Shown: positions 36,583-45,099, counted from the stretch's first letter. The stretch: 64,000 bases of DNA from Thalassobaculum fulvum (GCF_014652915.1 NZ_BMZS01000001.1:386779-450778); one strand, 5' to 3'. Notes: generated by a model from the sequence alone, not told the origin. Numbers and translations: made by a program.

Positions 36583-37430
36583 GGCATCTCCGGTCGGACG
36601 GTGGCTGGGGTGAGATCCCGGCCGAGCGACACCGGGTTCGCCGGCGGCTCGGGGCGGGAGTGGAACGGGGCGCCCTTCAGCCACAGCCTCAGGGCTTCCC
36701 AATGGATGCCGGCCATGACCTTGGCGGTGACCCAGGGATGGGTCGCCAGGCCGGCCAGCAGGCTCGTGTCGGTCAGCTCGCGGCGCGCGCCGGTCTGGGT
36801 CGCGACCAGCCGGTCGGCGCCGTCCGGCCCGACCAGCCGGATCAGCACCCGCAGACGCTCGCCGGGCTCGTCCAGGCGGAACCGGTAACCGCCCTCGAGC
36901 GGCAGGAACGGCGAGACGTGGAAGCGCTTGTCGACGCCCTGGATCAGCGGCGTGCCGGGCCGGTGGTCGGGGGCGGCCGGGATCACGTAGCCGTGCTGGT
37001 CGCCGAAGGTGTTCTTGACCTCGTACAGCACCCCGGCCAAGCGGCCGGCCGGGTCGTAGCCCCAGTAGATCGTCAGCGGGTTGAACACGTAGCCGAGCAC
37101 CCGCGGGAAGCACAGCGCCTGGATGCGGCCGCCGGCGAGCGGCCGGCCGGCCCGGTCGAACGCCGCTTCGACCCAGGGCCGCAGGTCCGAGCCGTCGCGC
37201 GGGCCGTGGTCGCGGTTGCGGAACGAGAACAGGTTCGGGCGCTCGACCGAGAAGCTCGCCAGCCGGCGGTCCAGCAGCTCCAGCTCGTCCAGGTCGAGCA
37301 GCAGCGACACCACCCGGTAGCGGAACCGGTGGCGGTGCGCGCCGGGGCGGGCGTGCATCACGTGCCCGACATACAGGGCGGAGCGCAGCGGCCCATTGTC
37401 CAGCGGCCTGCCGTCCGGAAAGCCGGCCAT
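36579..37430 (-). CDS. DUF1365-family protein
   Basis: 283 residues from ATG 37430; ATG 37448, overlapping the upstream stop, adds six residues. Family hallmarks are ALYVGHVMHARPGAHRHRFRYRVVSLLLDLDEL, FSFRNRDHG, FPRVLGYVFNPLTIYWGYD and KRFHVSPFLP. Function is not established biochemically, but the family is almost always found between a CFA-type methyltransferase and an amine-oxidase-like flavoprotein, as here. A role in modifying unsaturated membrane fatty acids is inferred from that context. No membrane segments or signal peptide are seen. Confidence 0.92.
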   Translation of the reverse strand: MAGFPDGRPLDNGPLRSALYVGHVMHARPGAHRHRFRYRVVSLLLDLDELELLDRRLASFSVERPNLFSFRNRDHGPRDGSDLRPWVEAAFDRAGRPLAGGRIQALCFPRVLGYVFNPLTIYWGYDPAGRLAGVLYEVKNTFGDQHGYVIPAAPDHRPGTPLIQGVDKRFHVSPFLPLEGGYRFRLDEPGERLRVLIRLVGPDGADRLVATQTGARRELTDTSLLAGLATHPWVTAKVMAGIHWEALRLWLKGAPFHSRPEPPANPVSLGRDLTPATVRPEMP

Positions 37431-37434
37431 CCGC

Positions 37435-38778
37435 TCAGTCCGCCGCATCGGCCAGGATCGGCGCGCCGGCCGCCGGGTCTTCGCTGAAGTCGGCCGGGGC
37501 GACGTCGCACGGCCAGGGCGGGGCGACGCCGAGGGCGGTGGCGACGGCGATGCCGGCCTTCAGCCCGTCCTCGTGGAAGCCCCAGCCGGCGTAGCTGCCG
37601 CAGAACCACAGCCGGCGCCGGCCCTGGATCGCCGGCAGGGCGCGCTGGGCGGCGATCGCCGCGGTGTCGAACACCGGGTGCTCGTAGGAGATCCGCGCGA
37701 ACACCGCCGCCGGGTCCGGCTCGTGCAGCGGGTTCATGGTGACGAACAGCGGCCGGTCGGGGTCGAGGTTCTGCAGCCGGTTCATCCAGTAGGTCAGCGC
37801 CACCCGACGGTCGCCCGGCTCGTCCCGGTCGGCCTGGTAGTTCCAGGCCGCCCAGGCGGCGCGGCGCTTCGGCATCTGCGCCGGGTCGCGATGCAGGACC
37901 GCGACGTTCGGCTGGTAGCGGAACCGTCCCAGCACGCCGACCTCGTCGGCGGTCGGCTCGGCGATCAGCCGCAGCGCCTGGTCGCCATGGGTCGCCAGCA
38001 CGACGTGGTCGTAGGTCGCGCTCTCGCCGTCGGCCCCGGTCACCGTCACGCCGGCCGGCCCCGGCGTCACCCGGACCACCGGCGTCGCCGAGCGGATCCG
38101 GCCCGGCAGGTCGTGGGCGATGCGGGCGACGTAGCGCCTGGAGCCGCCGGCCACGGTCCGCCACTGCGGCCGCTCGATCAGGTTGAGCAGCTGGTGGTTC
38201 TCGAAGAACTGCACGAAGGAGCGGGCCGGGAAGTCGAGCATGGTGGCGACCGGGCACGACCAGATCGCTGCCCCCATCGGCAGGATGTGGTCCTCGACGA
38301 AACCTTCGCCGTAGCCCTCGCGGGCCAGCCACTCGCCGAGGGTGGGGCCACCGGGGGTCGGTCCGGCATCCGGTTGCTCCAGAAGCGCGGCGGCACTGCG
38401 GAAGAACCGAACGGTGTCGCCGAGCATCCGCCAGTAGCGCGGGCTCAGCAGGTTGGCCGGCTGGGCGACCAGGCCGCGCAGCGAGCCCTCGTATTCCAGC
38501 CGGCCGCCGTCGACCGACACCCCGAAGCTCATGTCGCTGGCCTGGGTCTCGACCCCGAGATGCCGGAACAGCCGGACCAGGTTGGGGTAGGTGCGCTCGT
38601 TGTAGACGATGAAGCCGGTGTCGACGTCGACCGGCACGCCGTCGTAGTCGACGGTCACGGTGTTGGAGTGACCGCCGAGCCGCTCGTGCTTCTCGTACAG
38701 CGTCACCTGGTAGCGGCGGCTCAGCAGCCAGGCGGCGCTGAGGCCGGAGATCCCCGAACCGATCACGGCGATGCGCAT
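37435..38778 (-). CDS. NAD(P)/FAD-dependent oxidoreductase (amine-oxidase/desaturase-like flavoprotein)
   Basis: 447 residues from ATG 38778. The N-terminal dinucleotide fold is IAVIGSGISGLSAAWLL with LYEKHERLGGHSNT closing the FAD site. The C-terminus has the flavin-contact segment LWFCGSYAGWGFHEDGLKAG. It resembles FAD oxidoreductases that accompany DUF1365 and CFA synthase. The likely substrate is an acyl chain of a membrane lipid (desaturation or oxidation), inferred from the cluster. It is the first gene of the five-gene minus-strand operon and is preceded by a strong candidate RpoE/ChrR-type promoter with a leader of about 22 nt. Confidence 0.9.
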   Translation of the reverse strand: MRIAVIGSGISGLSAAWLLSRRYQVTLYEKHERLGGHSNTVTVDYDGVPVDVDTGFIVYNERTYPNLVRLFRHLGVETQASDMSFGVSVDGGRLEYEGSLRGLVAQPANLLSPRYWRMLGDTVRFFRSAAALLEQPDAGPTPGGPTLGEWLAREGYGEGFVEDHILPMGAAIWSCPVATMLDFPARSFVQFFENHQLLNLIERPQWRTVAGGSRRYVARIAHDLPGRIRSATPVVRVTPGPAGVTVTGADGESATYDHVVLATHGDQALRLIAEPTADEVGVLGRFRYQPNVAVLHRDPAQMPKRRAAWAAWNYQADRDEPGDRRVALTYWMNRLQNLDPDRPLFVTMNPLHEPDPAAVFARISYEHPVFDTAAIAAQRALPAIQGRRRLWFCGSYAGWGFHEDGLKAGIAVATALGVAPPWPCDVAPADFSEDPAAGAPILADAAD

Positions 38779-38806
38779 GCGACCCCTCTCGTGCGATGTC
38801 CGGGAT

Positions 38807-38835
38807 GTTTACGTACGCCGCCTGATTTCGGATCA
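38807..38835 (-). promoter_or_regulatory. Candidate RpoE/ChrR-type ECF promoter for the FAD oxidoreductase-CFA operon
   Basis: On the minus strand TGATCC (38835-38830) and TAAAC (38811-38807) are separated by exactly 18 nt, resembling promoters of the Rhodobacter singlet-oxygen sigma factor RpoE. The -35 lies inside an inverted repeat cctgat-N5-atcagg (38821-38837). The start codon is about 22 nt beyond the expected transcription start. Confidence 0.65.
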
Positions 38836-38970
38836 GGGCCGGCAGGTGGGCGGGAGGCTGATCCGGGTCGACGCGTCGCCCCGCGGCCGCGCCGGAGGCG
38901 AGCGGCGAGCCGGTTGTTCCCCGGTCCGCTGCGTGCTAACCGAAGCCTCGAAGGCGACGGGCGGAGCGTG

Positions 38971-39366
38971 ATGACGGCTCGACGACGAGCATGGCGGAGC
39001 GGGTGGCGAGCCTGGTTGGCGCTGGCGACCTGCTATCTGCTGGTCGTGCAGGCGATGGTCGCCGGGCTGTCGGTCACCGGCCATGCCGCAGCGGGCGGCG
39101 CGCTCGCCGCGGTCATCTGCACCCCCGACGGAGTCCGCGCGGCGCCCGGCGACGGCGGCGTTCCGGCTCGCTCGCAGCCCATGAGCTGCTGCCTGATCGG
39201 CTGCAGCGCGGCCGGCCCGACCGTCGCTCCGCCGCCGGCGACCGACGCCGTGTTGGCCGCCCCGAGCGCGGCCTCGTCCCGGCTGGAGATCGCGCCGCCC
39301 GGCGCGACGGTCCCCGGGCAGCGCTGGTCGCCGGGCAGCGCCCGGGCTCCTCCGGCAACCGCGTGA
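38971..39366 (+). CDS. DUF2946-like cysteine-containing exported protein
   Basis: 131 residues from ATG 38971 with GGAG upstream. An N-terminal basic stretch and a hydrophobic helix (AWLALATCYLLVVQAMVAGLSV) act as signal or anchor. It then shows the DUF2946-type segment AVICTPDG followed by SCCLIGCSA, a cluster of three cysteines that could bind a metal. The C-terminal third is Ala/Pro-rich and disordered. It is followed after 104 bp by a PCu(A)C copper chaperone gene, so a role in copper handling is plausible but inferred. Confidence 0.75.
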   Translation: MTARRRAWRSGWRAWLALATCYLLVVQAMVAGLSVTGHAAAGGALAAVICTPDGVRAAPGDGGVPARSQPMSCCLIGCSAAGPTVAPPPATDAVLAAPSAASSRLEIAPPGATVPGQRWSPGSARAPPATA

Positions 39367-39470
39367 GGTTTCCCGTGCCCGCCCCCCGGGCCCGGCACGT
39401 CTCTCGCGTATCGTTGCACTCGGACCGCGGCCCTTCGGAGCGGCGCGCGGTCCCTCGGAAGGAGTCCGAC

Positions 39471-39983
39471 ATGACCTCCCTGTCCACTCTGCGGCGCGCC
39501 GCGCGCGCCTTCGCCGCCGCCCTCGCCCTGCTGGTCGTCGCCACCGGCACCGCCGGGGCGCACGACTTCAGGGTCGGCGACCTGACCCTCGATCATCCCT
39601 GGGCCCGCGCCACACCGCACGGCGCCAAGGTCGCCGGCGGGTTCGTCGCCATCGCCAACAAGGGCGCCGCCGACGACCGCCTGGTGTCGGCCACCGCCGA
39701 GATCGCCGACACCACCGAGATCCACAGCATGGCCATGAACAACGGGGTCATGACCATGCGGCCGCTGCCGGACGGGCTGATCCTGCCGGCCGGCGGCGAG
39801 GTCGCGCTGGAACCGGGCGGCTATCACCTGATGTTCATCGGCCTGAAGAAGATGCTGAAGCAGGGCGACAGCTTCACCGGCACCCTGACCTTCGAGAACG
39901 CCGGGACCGTCGAGGTGACCTTCACCGTCGAGGCGATCGGCGCCGGCGGCAAGAAGCACATGGGCGGCATGAAGCACAACTGA
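39471..39983 (+). CDS. Periplasmic copper chaperone PCu(A)C
   Basis: 170 residues from ATG 39471 with AAGGAG 7 nt upstream. A signal peptide cleaves near GTAGAH. The copper site pattern of the family is present: His and Met residues in TTEIHSMAMNNGVMTMRPL and GGYHLMFIGLKK (H-M...H-x-M type), plus a His/Met-rich tail KKHMGGMKHN. PCu(A)C proteins carry Cu(I) to the CuA or CuB site of cytochrome c oxidase. It is probably in one unit with the upstream DUF2946-like gene. A perfect hairpin follows the stop. Confidence 0.92.
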   Translation: MTSLSTLRRAARAFAAALALLVVATGTAGAHDFRVGDLTLDHPWARATPHGAKVAGGFVAIANKGAADDRLVSATAEIADTTEIHSMAMNNGVMTMRPLPDGLILPAGGEVALEPGGYHLMFIGLKKMLKQGDSFTGTLTFENAGTVEVTFTVEAIGAGGKKHMGGMKHN

Positions 39984-39994
39984 CCGCGGAGATT

Positions 39995-40019
39995 CGGGGG
40001 CGGCGGGGTGCCGCCCCCG
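39995..40019. terminator. Perfect GC hairpin between convergent genes
   Basis: CGGGGGCGGC (39995-40004), a 5-nt loop and GCCGCCCCCG (40010-40019) form a perfect 10-bp stem just past the PCu(A)C stop. It faces the convergent MATE gene end. No U-tract follows, so termination may be weak or aided by Rho. Confidence 0.6.
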
Positions 40020-40033
40020 GCTACCGGCCAGGA

Positions 40034-41380
40034 CTACCGTGACCGGCGGAACCAGACGCCGGAGCGCACCGCGAGGCCGAGGGTCGCGCCGTACACCACG
40101 AGCGCGGCGGCGGCGGCCGCGAACAGCCAGTCGAGCGAACCGGTCGCGGTCAGCGCCAGCCAGCCGCCGCCGGTGGCGATCGCCAGCCGCAGGAAGCCGA
40201 TGCCGAGCGGCCACACGAGCTGGCCGGCGCCCTGCGACGCGAAGTACAGCACCAGCCCCAGCCCGAAGAAGCCGTAGACCGGGCCGACGCTGCGCAGATA
40301 GGCGCTGCCGGCCGCCAGCATGTCCGGCTCGGCGCTGAACAGCGACAGCCACGCCTCCGGCCAGACCGCCGCCGCCAGGCCGATGCTCTCGGTCATGACG
40401 AAGGCGATCGCCCCGGCGGTCAGCGCGATCCGCAGCGCCCGCGCGTCCCGGCCGGCCCCGACATTGGTCCCGACCAGCGCCACTACGGGCGCACCCAGGC
40501 CGAACACCAGCGGCACCAGCAGGTACTCCAGCCGGACCGCGGTGCCGAAGCCGGCGACCGCGGCGGTGCCGGCGGCCCCGGCTACCAGGGCGGTCAGCAG
40601 GGCGATGGTGACGTTGGTCTGCAGCGAGGTGACGGCCCCGACCGCGCCGACCCGCAGGATCGCCCGGAACAGCGGCCAGCGCGGCGCCACCCAGCGGAAC
40701 CGGGCGAGGTTGCGGCCCGACAGGATGTACCAGCCGAGCACCGCGGTGCCGCCGGCGTAGAACAGCACCAGCGCCATCCCGCCGCCGGCGATGCCGAGCC
40801 CCGGCAGCGGGCCGAGCCCGAAGATCAGCACCGGCGACAGCGGCACCAGCAGCACCACGCCGGCGCAGATCACCAGCGCCGGCACCAGCATGTTGCCGGT
40901 GCCGCGGATCACGCTGGCCAGCCCGTTCAGCAGCCACAGCAGGGCGTTGCCGGCGAACACCACGTTGGCGTAGGTCACCGCGGCGTCGAGCGCCGCGCCC
41001 TCGCCGCCCAGCAGCGCGAAGATCGCCCGGCCCCACAGCAGGAAGGTCGCCGACACCGCCAGCCCGATGGCGAGGTTGACGATCACCGCGTGCAGCACCA
41101 GGGCGTCGGCCTCGTCCTGCCGGCCACCGCCGAGCGCCCGGGCGATCGCCGAGGAGATGCCGCCGCCCATGGCGCCGGCCGAGATCATCTGGGTCAGCAT
41201 CAGCGGCGGGAACACCAGCGCCATGCCGGCCAGCGCGGCGGTGCCGAGATGCGACACCCACCAGGTCTCGATCAGCCCGGTGGCGGCCTGGGCCAGCATG
41301 ATCAGGATGTTCGGCCAGGCCATGCGCAGCAGCAGCGGCAGGATCGGGTCGTGCAGCAGGCGGCGGGTGCGCTCGCTCAT
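40034..41380 (-). CDS. MATE-family multidrug efflux transporter
   Basis: 448 residues from ATG 41380. A TTG at 41431 overlapping the upstream HxlR stop, with AGGA before it, would add 17 residues and is also credible. Twelve membrane helices in two bundles start PILPLLLRMAWPNILIMLAQAATGLIETWWVSHLG, typical of MATE transporters. It exports cationic compounds in exchange for H+ or Na+ across the inner membrane. It is cotranscribed with and probably controlled by the HxlR-type regulator just upstream. Confidence 0.9.
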   Translation of the reverse strand: MSERTRRLLHDPILPLLLRMAWPNILIMLAQAATGLIETWWVSHLGTAALAGMALVFPPLMLTQMISAGAMGGGISSAIARALGGGRQDEADALVLHAVIVNLAIGLAVSATFLLWGRAIFALLGGEGAALDAAVTYANVVFAGNALLWLLNGLASVIRGTGNMLVPALVICAGVVLLVPLSPVLIFGLGPLPGLGIAGGGMALVLFYAGGTAVLGWYILSGRNLARFRWVAPRWPLFRAILRVGAVGAVTSLQTNVTIALLTALVAGAAGTAAVAGFGTAVRLEYLLVPLVFGLGAPVVALVGTNVGAGRDARALRIALTAGAIAFVMTESIGLAAAVWPEAWLSLFSAEPDMLAAGSAYLRSVGPVYGFFGLGLVLYFASQGAGQLVWPLGIGFLRLAIATGGGWLALTATGSLDWLFAAAAAALVVYGATLGLAVRSGVWFRRSR

Positions 41381-41427
41381 CGCCGACTGCAGCGGCGCGG
41401 CGGCGACTGCGGGATCGGGGCCGGCGT

Positions 41428-41898
41428 TCAAGCGGTGCCGTCCTGCGGCTGCCCGGCCGGTCGGCCGTAGACCGTGCGGAACACCGGGTCGCTCAACGGC
41501 CGGCCGGTCCGGCGGTCGACGACGATCGGTTCGGCGGTCTCGCCGGTCTCGGTGTCGACGATACGCACGCGCGGGCCGTCCGGCGCGAAGTGCCGGTTGC
41601 CCCAGGCCAGCAGGGTCTGCAGCACCGGGCGGAAGTCGCGGCCGCATTCGGTCGGGACGTACTCGTAGCGCGGCGGGCGATCGGAGTACCGGCGTTTCTC
41701 CAGCAGCCCGGCCGCGACCAGCGCCTTGAGCCGCCGCGACAGCATGTTCGGGGCGATCCCGAGGCCGGCCTGGAAGTCGTCGAACCGGGTCGTGCCGCGC
41801 AGCGCGTCGCGCAGGATCAGCATGCTCCACCACTCGCCGACCCGCTCCAGCGAGCGGGCGATCGGGCAGGCCATGGATCCGAACGAGGTGCGCTGCAT
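41428..41898 (-). CDS. HxlR-family transcriptional regulator
   Basis: 156 residues from ATG 41898. A winged helix-turn-helix of the HxlR type: MACPIARSLERVGEWWSMLILRDALRGTTRFDDFQAGLGIAPNMLSRRLKALVAAGLLEKRRYSDRPPRYEYVPTECG. The Cys near the N-terminus is conserved in the redox/electrophile-sensing branch of the family. The C-terminal 50 residues extend past the usual HxlR length. A perfectly placed inverted repeat lies 17 bp upstream of the start, so autoregulation and control of the downstream MATE pump is likely. The inducer is unknown. Confidence 0.9.
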   Translation of the reverse strand: MQRTSFGSMACPIARSLERVGEWWSMLILRDALRGTTRFDDFQAGLGIAPNMLSRRLKALVAAGLLEKRRYSDRPPRYEYVPTECGRDFRPVLQTLLAWGNRHFAPDGPRVRIVDTETGETAEPIVVDRRTGRPLSDPVFRTVYGRPAGQPQDGTA

Positions 41899-41914
41899 GC
41901 GGTGAAGGTGGATC

Positions 41915-41939
41915 AGTCACTTTCATTATGCAAGTAACT
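41915..41939. promoter_or_regulatory. Candidate HxlR operator
   Basis: AGTCACTT-N9-AAGTAACT, an inverted repeat with one mismatch in 8-bp arms, 17 bp upstream of the HxlR start codon in an AT-rich patch. Its position over the likely promoter fits autorepression. Confidence 0.55.
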
Positions 41940-42018
41940 AAGGTCGATCAGTCGTCGCGAGGAGCCTTCGGTCGCGGGGTGAACGTGGAACGGCGGTGAT
42001 AGCGGGAGCCGAAACGAC

Positions 42019-42050
42019 GCAGGGCCCGAAGCGTCGGCTTCGGGCCCTGC
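42019..42050 (-). terminator. Hairpin downstream of tRNA-Ala
   Basis: Perfect 14-bp stem gcagggcccgaagc (42019-42032) / gcttcgggccctgc (42037-42050) with a 4-nt loop, immediately 3' of the tRNA on the minus strand and followed by GCGTCGTTTC. It is the probable terminator of the tRNA. Confidence 0.75.
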
Positions 42051-42057
42051 GGGAACT

Positions 42058-42133
<76 letters not shown>

Positions 42134-42236
42134 GGAAACTGGGTGCCCCGGTCTCCCGGAGAGCCCGCTGTGTAGCGGGTCAGAACCGGGCGATCAAGGG
42201 GTTTGTGAAGGGGCTTGCTCCCCCACCGGCGAAGGA

Positions 42237-42668
42237 TCAGCGATCCTCCTCCTCGGCCTCGATTTCCTCGTCCTCGATCGGCGCAAGGTCGTCTTCGTCG
42301 TCGTCGGCCAGGTCGACATCGTCGTCATCGTCGTCCACGTCGACATCCGGCAGCCGCTTGACGGGCTCGTCCGCCTCGTCCTCGTCGTCGCCGAGGTCAT
42401 CCTCGTCGAGGGTGGCCTCCTCCTCGTCGAGTTCCTCTTCCTCCTCGTCGTCGACGTCCTCCGCATCCTCGACCTCGGCGGTCTCCTTGCGGGCCTTCGG
42501 CTTCGGGTCGTCGACCGGCAGCGGACGCGCGCGCCGGCTCTTCAGCACCGCCTCGGAATCGAAGGTCGTGCCGCAACTCGGGCACACGATCGGCGTGCGC
42601 AGGAAGTCGTAATAGCGAGCTCCGCACGACTGGCAGAGACGCTTGATGCCCCATTCCGGCTTTACCAC
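42237..42668 (-). CDS. TIGR02300-family FYDLN-acid protein
   Basis: 143 residues from a GTG at 42668 (GGAG 9 nt upstream); the start gives VKPEWGIKRLCQSCGARYYDF, the family's usual N-terminus. A zinc ribbon is formed by CQSC and CPSC. The C-terminal 80 residues are an extreme acidic tail of Asp and Glu runs (for example DDDDDDVDLADDDEDD). The family is restricted to alphaproteobacteria, always beside aroA, and its function is unknown. The acidic tail could mimic nucleic acid or bind ribosomal proteins or metal, but that is speculation. Confidence 0.92.
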   Translation of the reverse strand: MVKPEWGIKRLCQSCGARYYDFLRTPIVCPSCGTTFDSEAVLKSRRARPLPVDDPKPKARKETAEVEDAEDVDDEEEEELDEEEATLDEDDLGDDEDEADEPVKRLPDVDVDDDDDDVDLADDDEDDLAPIEDEEIEAEEEDR

Positions 42669-42904
42669 GTCGTCGCTCCGAATTCTTCCGACGGCAGATC
42701 CGCCCGCAAAATCGCCCGGCGGGCGGCGTGGCGCGGGAATATCCACGTTCGGTAACCCATGTCAAAGGCTAATTTCTCTCGGGCCCCGGGAGCGGCCGGA
42801 TGCCACAGATGCCGGCTGGGGGCGCCGGCTCGCCCACCGGGCCCGACCATGCTAAGACGCCGCGACTTCAGAACCGGCCGGCTGCCCCGGCCCCGGAGGA
42901 ACCG

Positions 42905-44245
42905 ATGCCGACACCGTTGCTGTCCCGCCGCGCCCGCCCGCTGACCGGCACGCTCCGGGTGCCCGGCGACAAGTCGATCTCGCATCGCTCGCTGATCTTC
43001 GGCGGCCTCGCGGTCGGCGAGACCACGATCGCCGGCCTCCTGGAGGGCGAGGACGTGCTGGCGACCGCCGCCGCGATGCAGGCGTTCGGCTGCGCGGTCG
43101 AGCGCGGGGCCGACGGGGTCTGGCGGGTGCACGGGCGCGGGGTCTCGGGGCTCGACGAGCCGGCCGACGTGATCGACTGCGGCAACGCCGGCACCGGTGC
43201 CCGGCTGCTGATGGGGGTCGCGGCGCAGCAGCCGATCACCACCTTCTTCACCGGCGACGGCTCGCTGCGGCGCCGGCCGATGGGCCGGGTGATGACCCCG
43301 CTGTCGCAGATGGGCGTCCAATTCGTGACCCGGGCCGGCGGGCGCCTGCCGGGTGCCGTGATCGGCCCCGAGGTGCTGGTTCCGATCGAGTACACCCTGC
43401 CGATGGCGTCGGCCCAGGTGAAGTCGGCGGTGCTGCTGGCCGGCCTCGGGGCGGCCGGCGAGACAACGGTGATCGAGCCGAAGCCGACCCGCGACCACAC
43501 CGAGACTATGCTCCGGCATTTCGGCGCCGAGGTCCGGGTCGAGGCCCTCGACGGCGGCGGCCGCCGGGTCACCCTGGTCGGGCAGCCGGAGCTGACCGGC
43601 CGGCCGGTGGTGGTGCCGGCCGACCCGTCCTCGGCGGCGTTTCCGGCGGTGGCGGCGCTGCTGGTCGAGGGCTCCGAGGTCACCCTGCCGGGGGTCGGCA
43701 CCAACCCGCTGCGGTTCGGGCTGTTCGAGACGCTCAAGGAGATGGGGGCCGACATCACGTTGGCGAACCCGCGCACCGAGGCCGGCGAGCCGGTCGCCGA
43801 CCTGATCGTGCGGGCCGGCCGCCTGCAGGGCATCGAGGTGCCGGCGGATCGGGCGCCGTCGATGATCGACGAATACCCGATCCTGGCGGTCGCCGCGGCG
43901 ATGGCCGAAGGCACCACCGTCATGCGCGGCCTCGAGGAACTGCGGGTCAAGGAGAGCGACCGGCTCGGCGCCATGGCCCGCGGCCTCGCCGACTGCGGCG
44001 TGCGGGTCGAGGTGGCGGGCGACGACCTGATCGTGCACGGCGGCGGCAACGGCGTGGCCGGCGGGGTCACCATCCCGGTCGACCTGGACCACCGGATCGC
44101 CATGGCGTTCCTGGTCCTGGGCATGGTGTCGGAGGAGGGCCTGGCGATCGACGATGCCGCGGCCATCGCGACGTCGTTCCCGGGCTTCGCGGATCTGATG
44201 AACGGCGCCGGGGCGGCGATCGCCCCGGGCCCGGAGGCGGCATGA
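42905..44245 (+). CDS. aroA: 3-phosphoshikimate 1-carboxyvinyltransferase (EPSP synthase)
   Basis: 446 residues from ATG 42905. It forms EPSP from shikimate-3-phosphate and PEP, the sixth step of the shikimate pathway. Visible motifs are GDKSISHRS near the N-terminus, [17 protein letters not shown] and RDHTETM (class II style), and [10 protein letters not shown] near the C-terminus. The glycine in NAGTG is retained, unlike the Ala of the glyphosate-insensitive CP4 enzyme. It is followed by cmk after a triplicated 14-bp repeat. The start is confirmed by GAGGAA upstream. Confidence 0.97.
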   Translation: MPTPLLSRRARPLTGTLRVPGDKSISHRSLIFGGLAVGETTIAGLLEGEDVLATAAAMQAFGCAVERGADGVWRVHGRGVSGLDEPADVIDCGNAGTGARLLMGVAAQQPITTFFTGDGSLRRRPMGRVMTPLSQMGVQFVTRAGGRLPGAVIGPEVLVPIEYTLPMASAQVKSAVLLAGLGAAGETTVIEPKPTRDHTETMLRHFGAEVRVEALDGGGRRVTLVGQPELTGRPVVVPADPSSAAFPAVAALLVEGSEVTLPGVGTNPLRFGLFETLKEMGADITLANPRTEAGEPVADLIVRAGRLQGIEVPADRAPSMIDEYPILAVAAAMAEGTTVMRGLEELRVKESDRLGAMARGLADCGVRVEVAGDDLIVHGGGNGVAGGVTIPVDLDHRIAMAFLVLGMVSEEGLAIDDAAAIATSFPGFADLMNGAGAAIAPGPEAA

Positions 44246-44277
44246 AGGGGGCGGCATGAGGGGGGCGGCATGAGGGG
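44236..44277. repeat. 14-bp tandem repeat at the aroA/cmk junction
   Basis: Three units of ggcggcatga(a/g)ggg with period 14. Each unit contains ATGA; the first supplies the aroA stop codon (TGA 44243-44245) and the third the likely cmk start (ATG 44270). Because 14 is not a multiple of 3, the repeated ATGs lie in different frames. Confidence 0.8.
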
Positions 44278-44908
44278 AGGCGACGGTTTGATCATTGCCA
44301 TCGACGGGCCGGCGGGCGCCGGCAAGGGAACCCTCGGGCGGGCGCTGGCCGCCCGGCTCGGCTTGCGCCACCTGGACACCGGCGGGCTGTACCGCGCCAC
44401 CGCGCTGCAGGTGCTGCGGGCCGGCGAGGATCCCGCCGACCCGGTGGCCGCCGAGCGGGCGGCCCGCGGCCTGGACGCCGCCCTGCTCGACTCGCCCGAC
44501 CTGCGCAGCGCCGAGGTCGGCAACGCCTCGTCGGTGGTGGCGGCGATCCCGGCGGTCCGGCAGGCCCTGCTGGACTTCCAGCGCGCGTTCGCGGCGACGC
44601 CACCGGGCGCGGTGCTCGACGGCCGCGACGTCGGCACCGTGGTGCTGCCGGACGCGCCGGTGAAGCTCTATATCGTGGCCTCGACCGACGAACGGGCGCG
44701 GCGTCGCCACGAAGAGTTGCTTGCGCGCGGCGAGGCCAGTATATACGAGCGCGTTCGCGCCGAGATCGAGGCGCGGGATGCACGTGACTCCGGACGGGCC
44801 GTGGCGCCGATGCGCAAGGCCGACGACGCGGTCGAGATCGATACCACCGATCTGACCCCCGAGCAGGTCCTCGAACGTGCCCTCGCGGTGATCGACGCCC
44901 GGACCTGA
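44270..44908 (+). CDS. cmk: Cytidylate kinase
   Basis: 212 residues from ATG 44270; a TTG at 44288 with GGGAGG 7 nt upstream is a realistic alternative because the conserved sequence begins at IIAIDGPAGAGKGT just after it. It phosphorylates CMP and dCMP with ATP. The P-loop GPAGAGKGT, LDTGGLYRA, DGRDVGTVVLPDA and KLYIVASTDERARRR are family motifs. It sits between aroA and rpsA, the standard alphaproteobacterial order. Confidence 0.95.
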   Translation: MRGGDGLIIAIDGPAGAGKGTLGRALAARLGLRHLDTGGLYRATALQVLRAGEDPADPVAAERAARGLDAALLDSPDLRSAEVGNASSVVAAIPAVRQALLDFQRAFAATPPGAVLDGRDVGTVVLPDAPVKLYIVASTDERARRRHEELLARGEASIYERVRAEIEARDARDSGRAVAPMRKADDAVEIDTTDLTPEQVLERALAVIDART

Positions 44909-45099
44909 AGCAAAGCCGACCGCGGCATGGGGCCCGGCCGGCCCATCAACCACCAACCCGGCGGCCGCGGACTTCGGCCGACGCCCGGGACGGAGACCCG
45001 GGCCGCCCGAGACAGGATCGGGCCTTATCGATCCAGATCCGAGCCGCCGAGACGACGGACGCGCCCTGCGCGGCCGTCCTTACGCTTTGAGGAGAGTTC

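Noticed and set aside
38859-38864. Another TGATCC on the plus strand pointing to the DUF2946-like gene
   Set aside because: At 18 nt downstream there is GCGGC rather than a TA-type -10, so it is not called a promoter.
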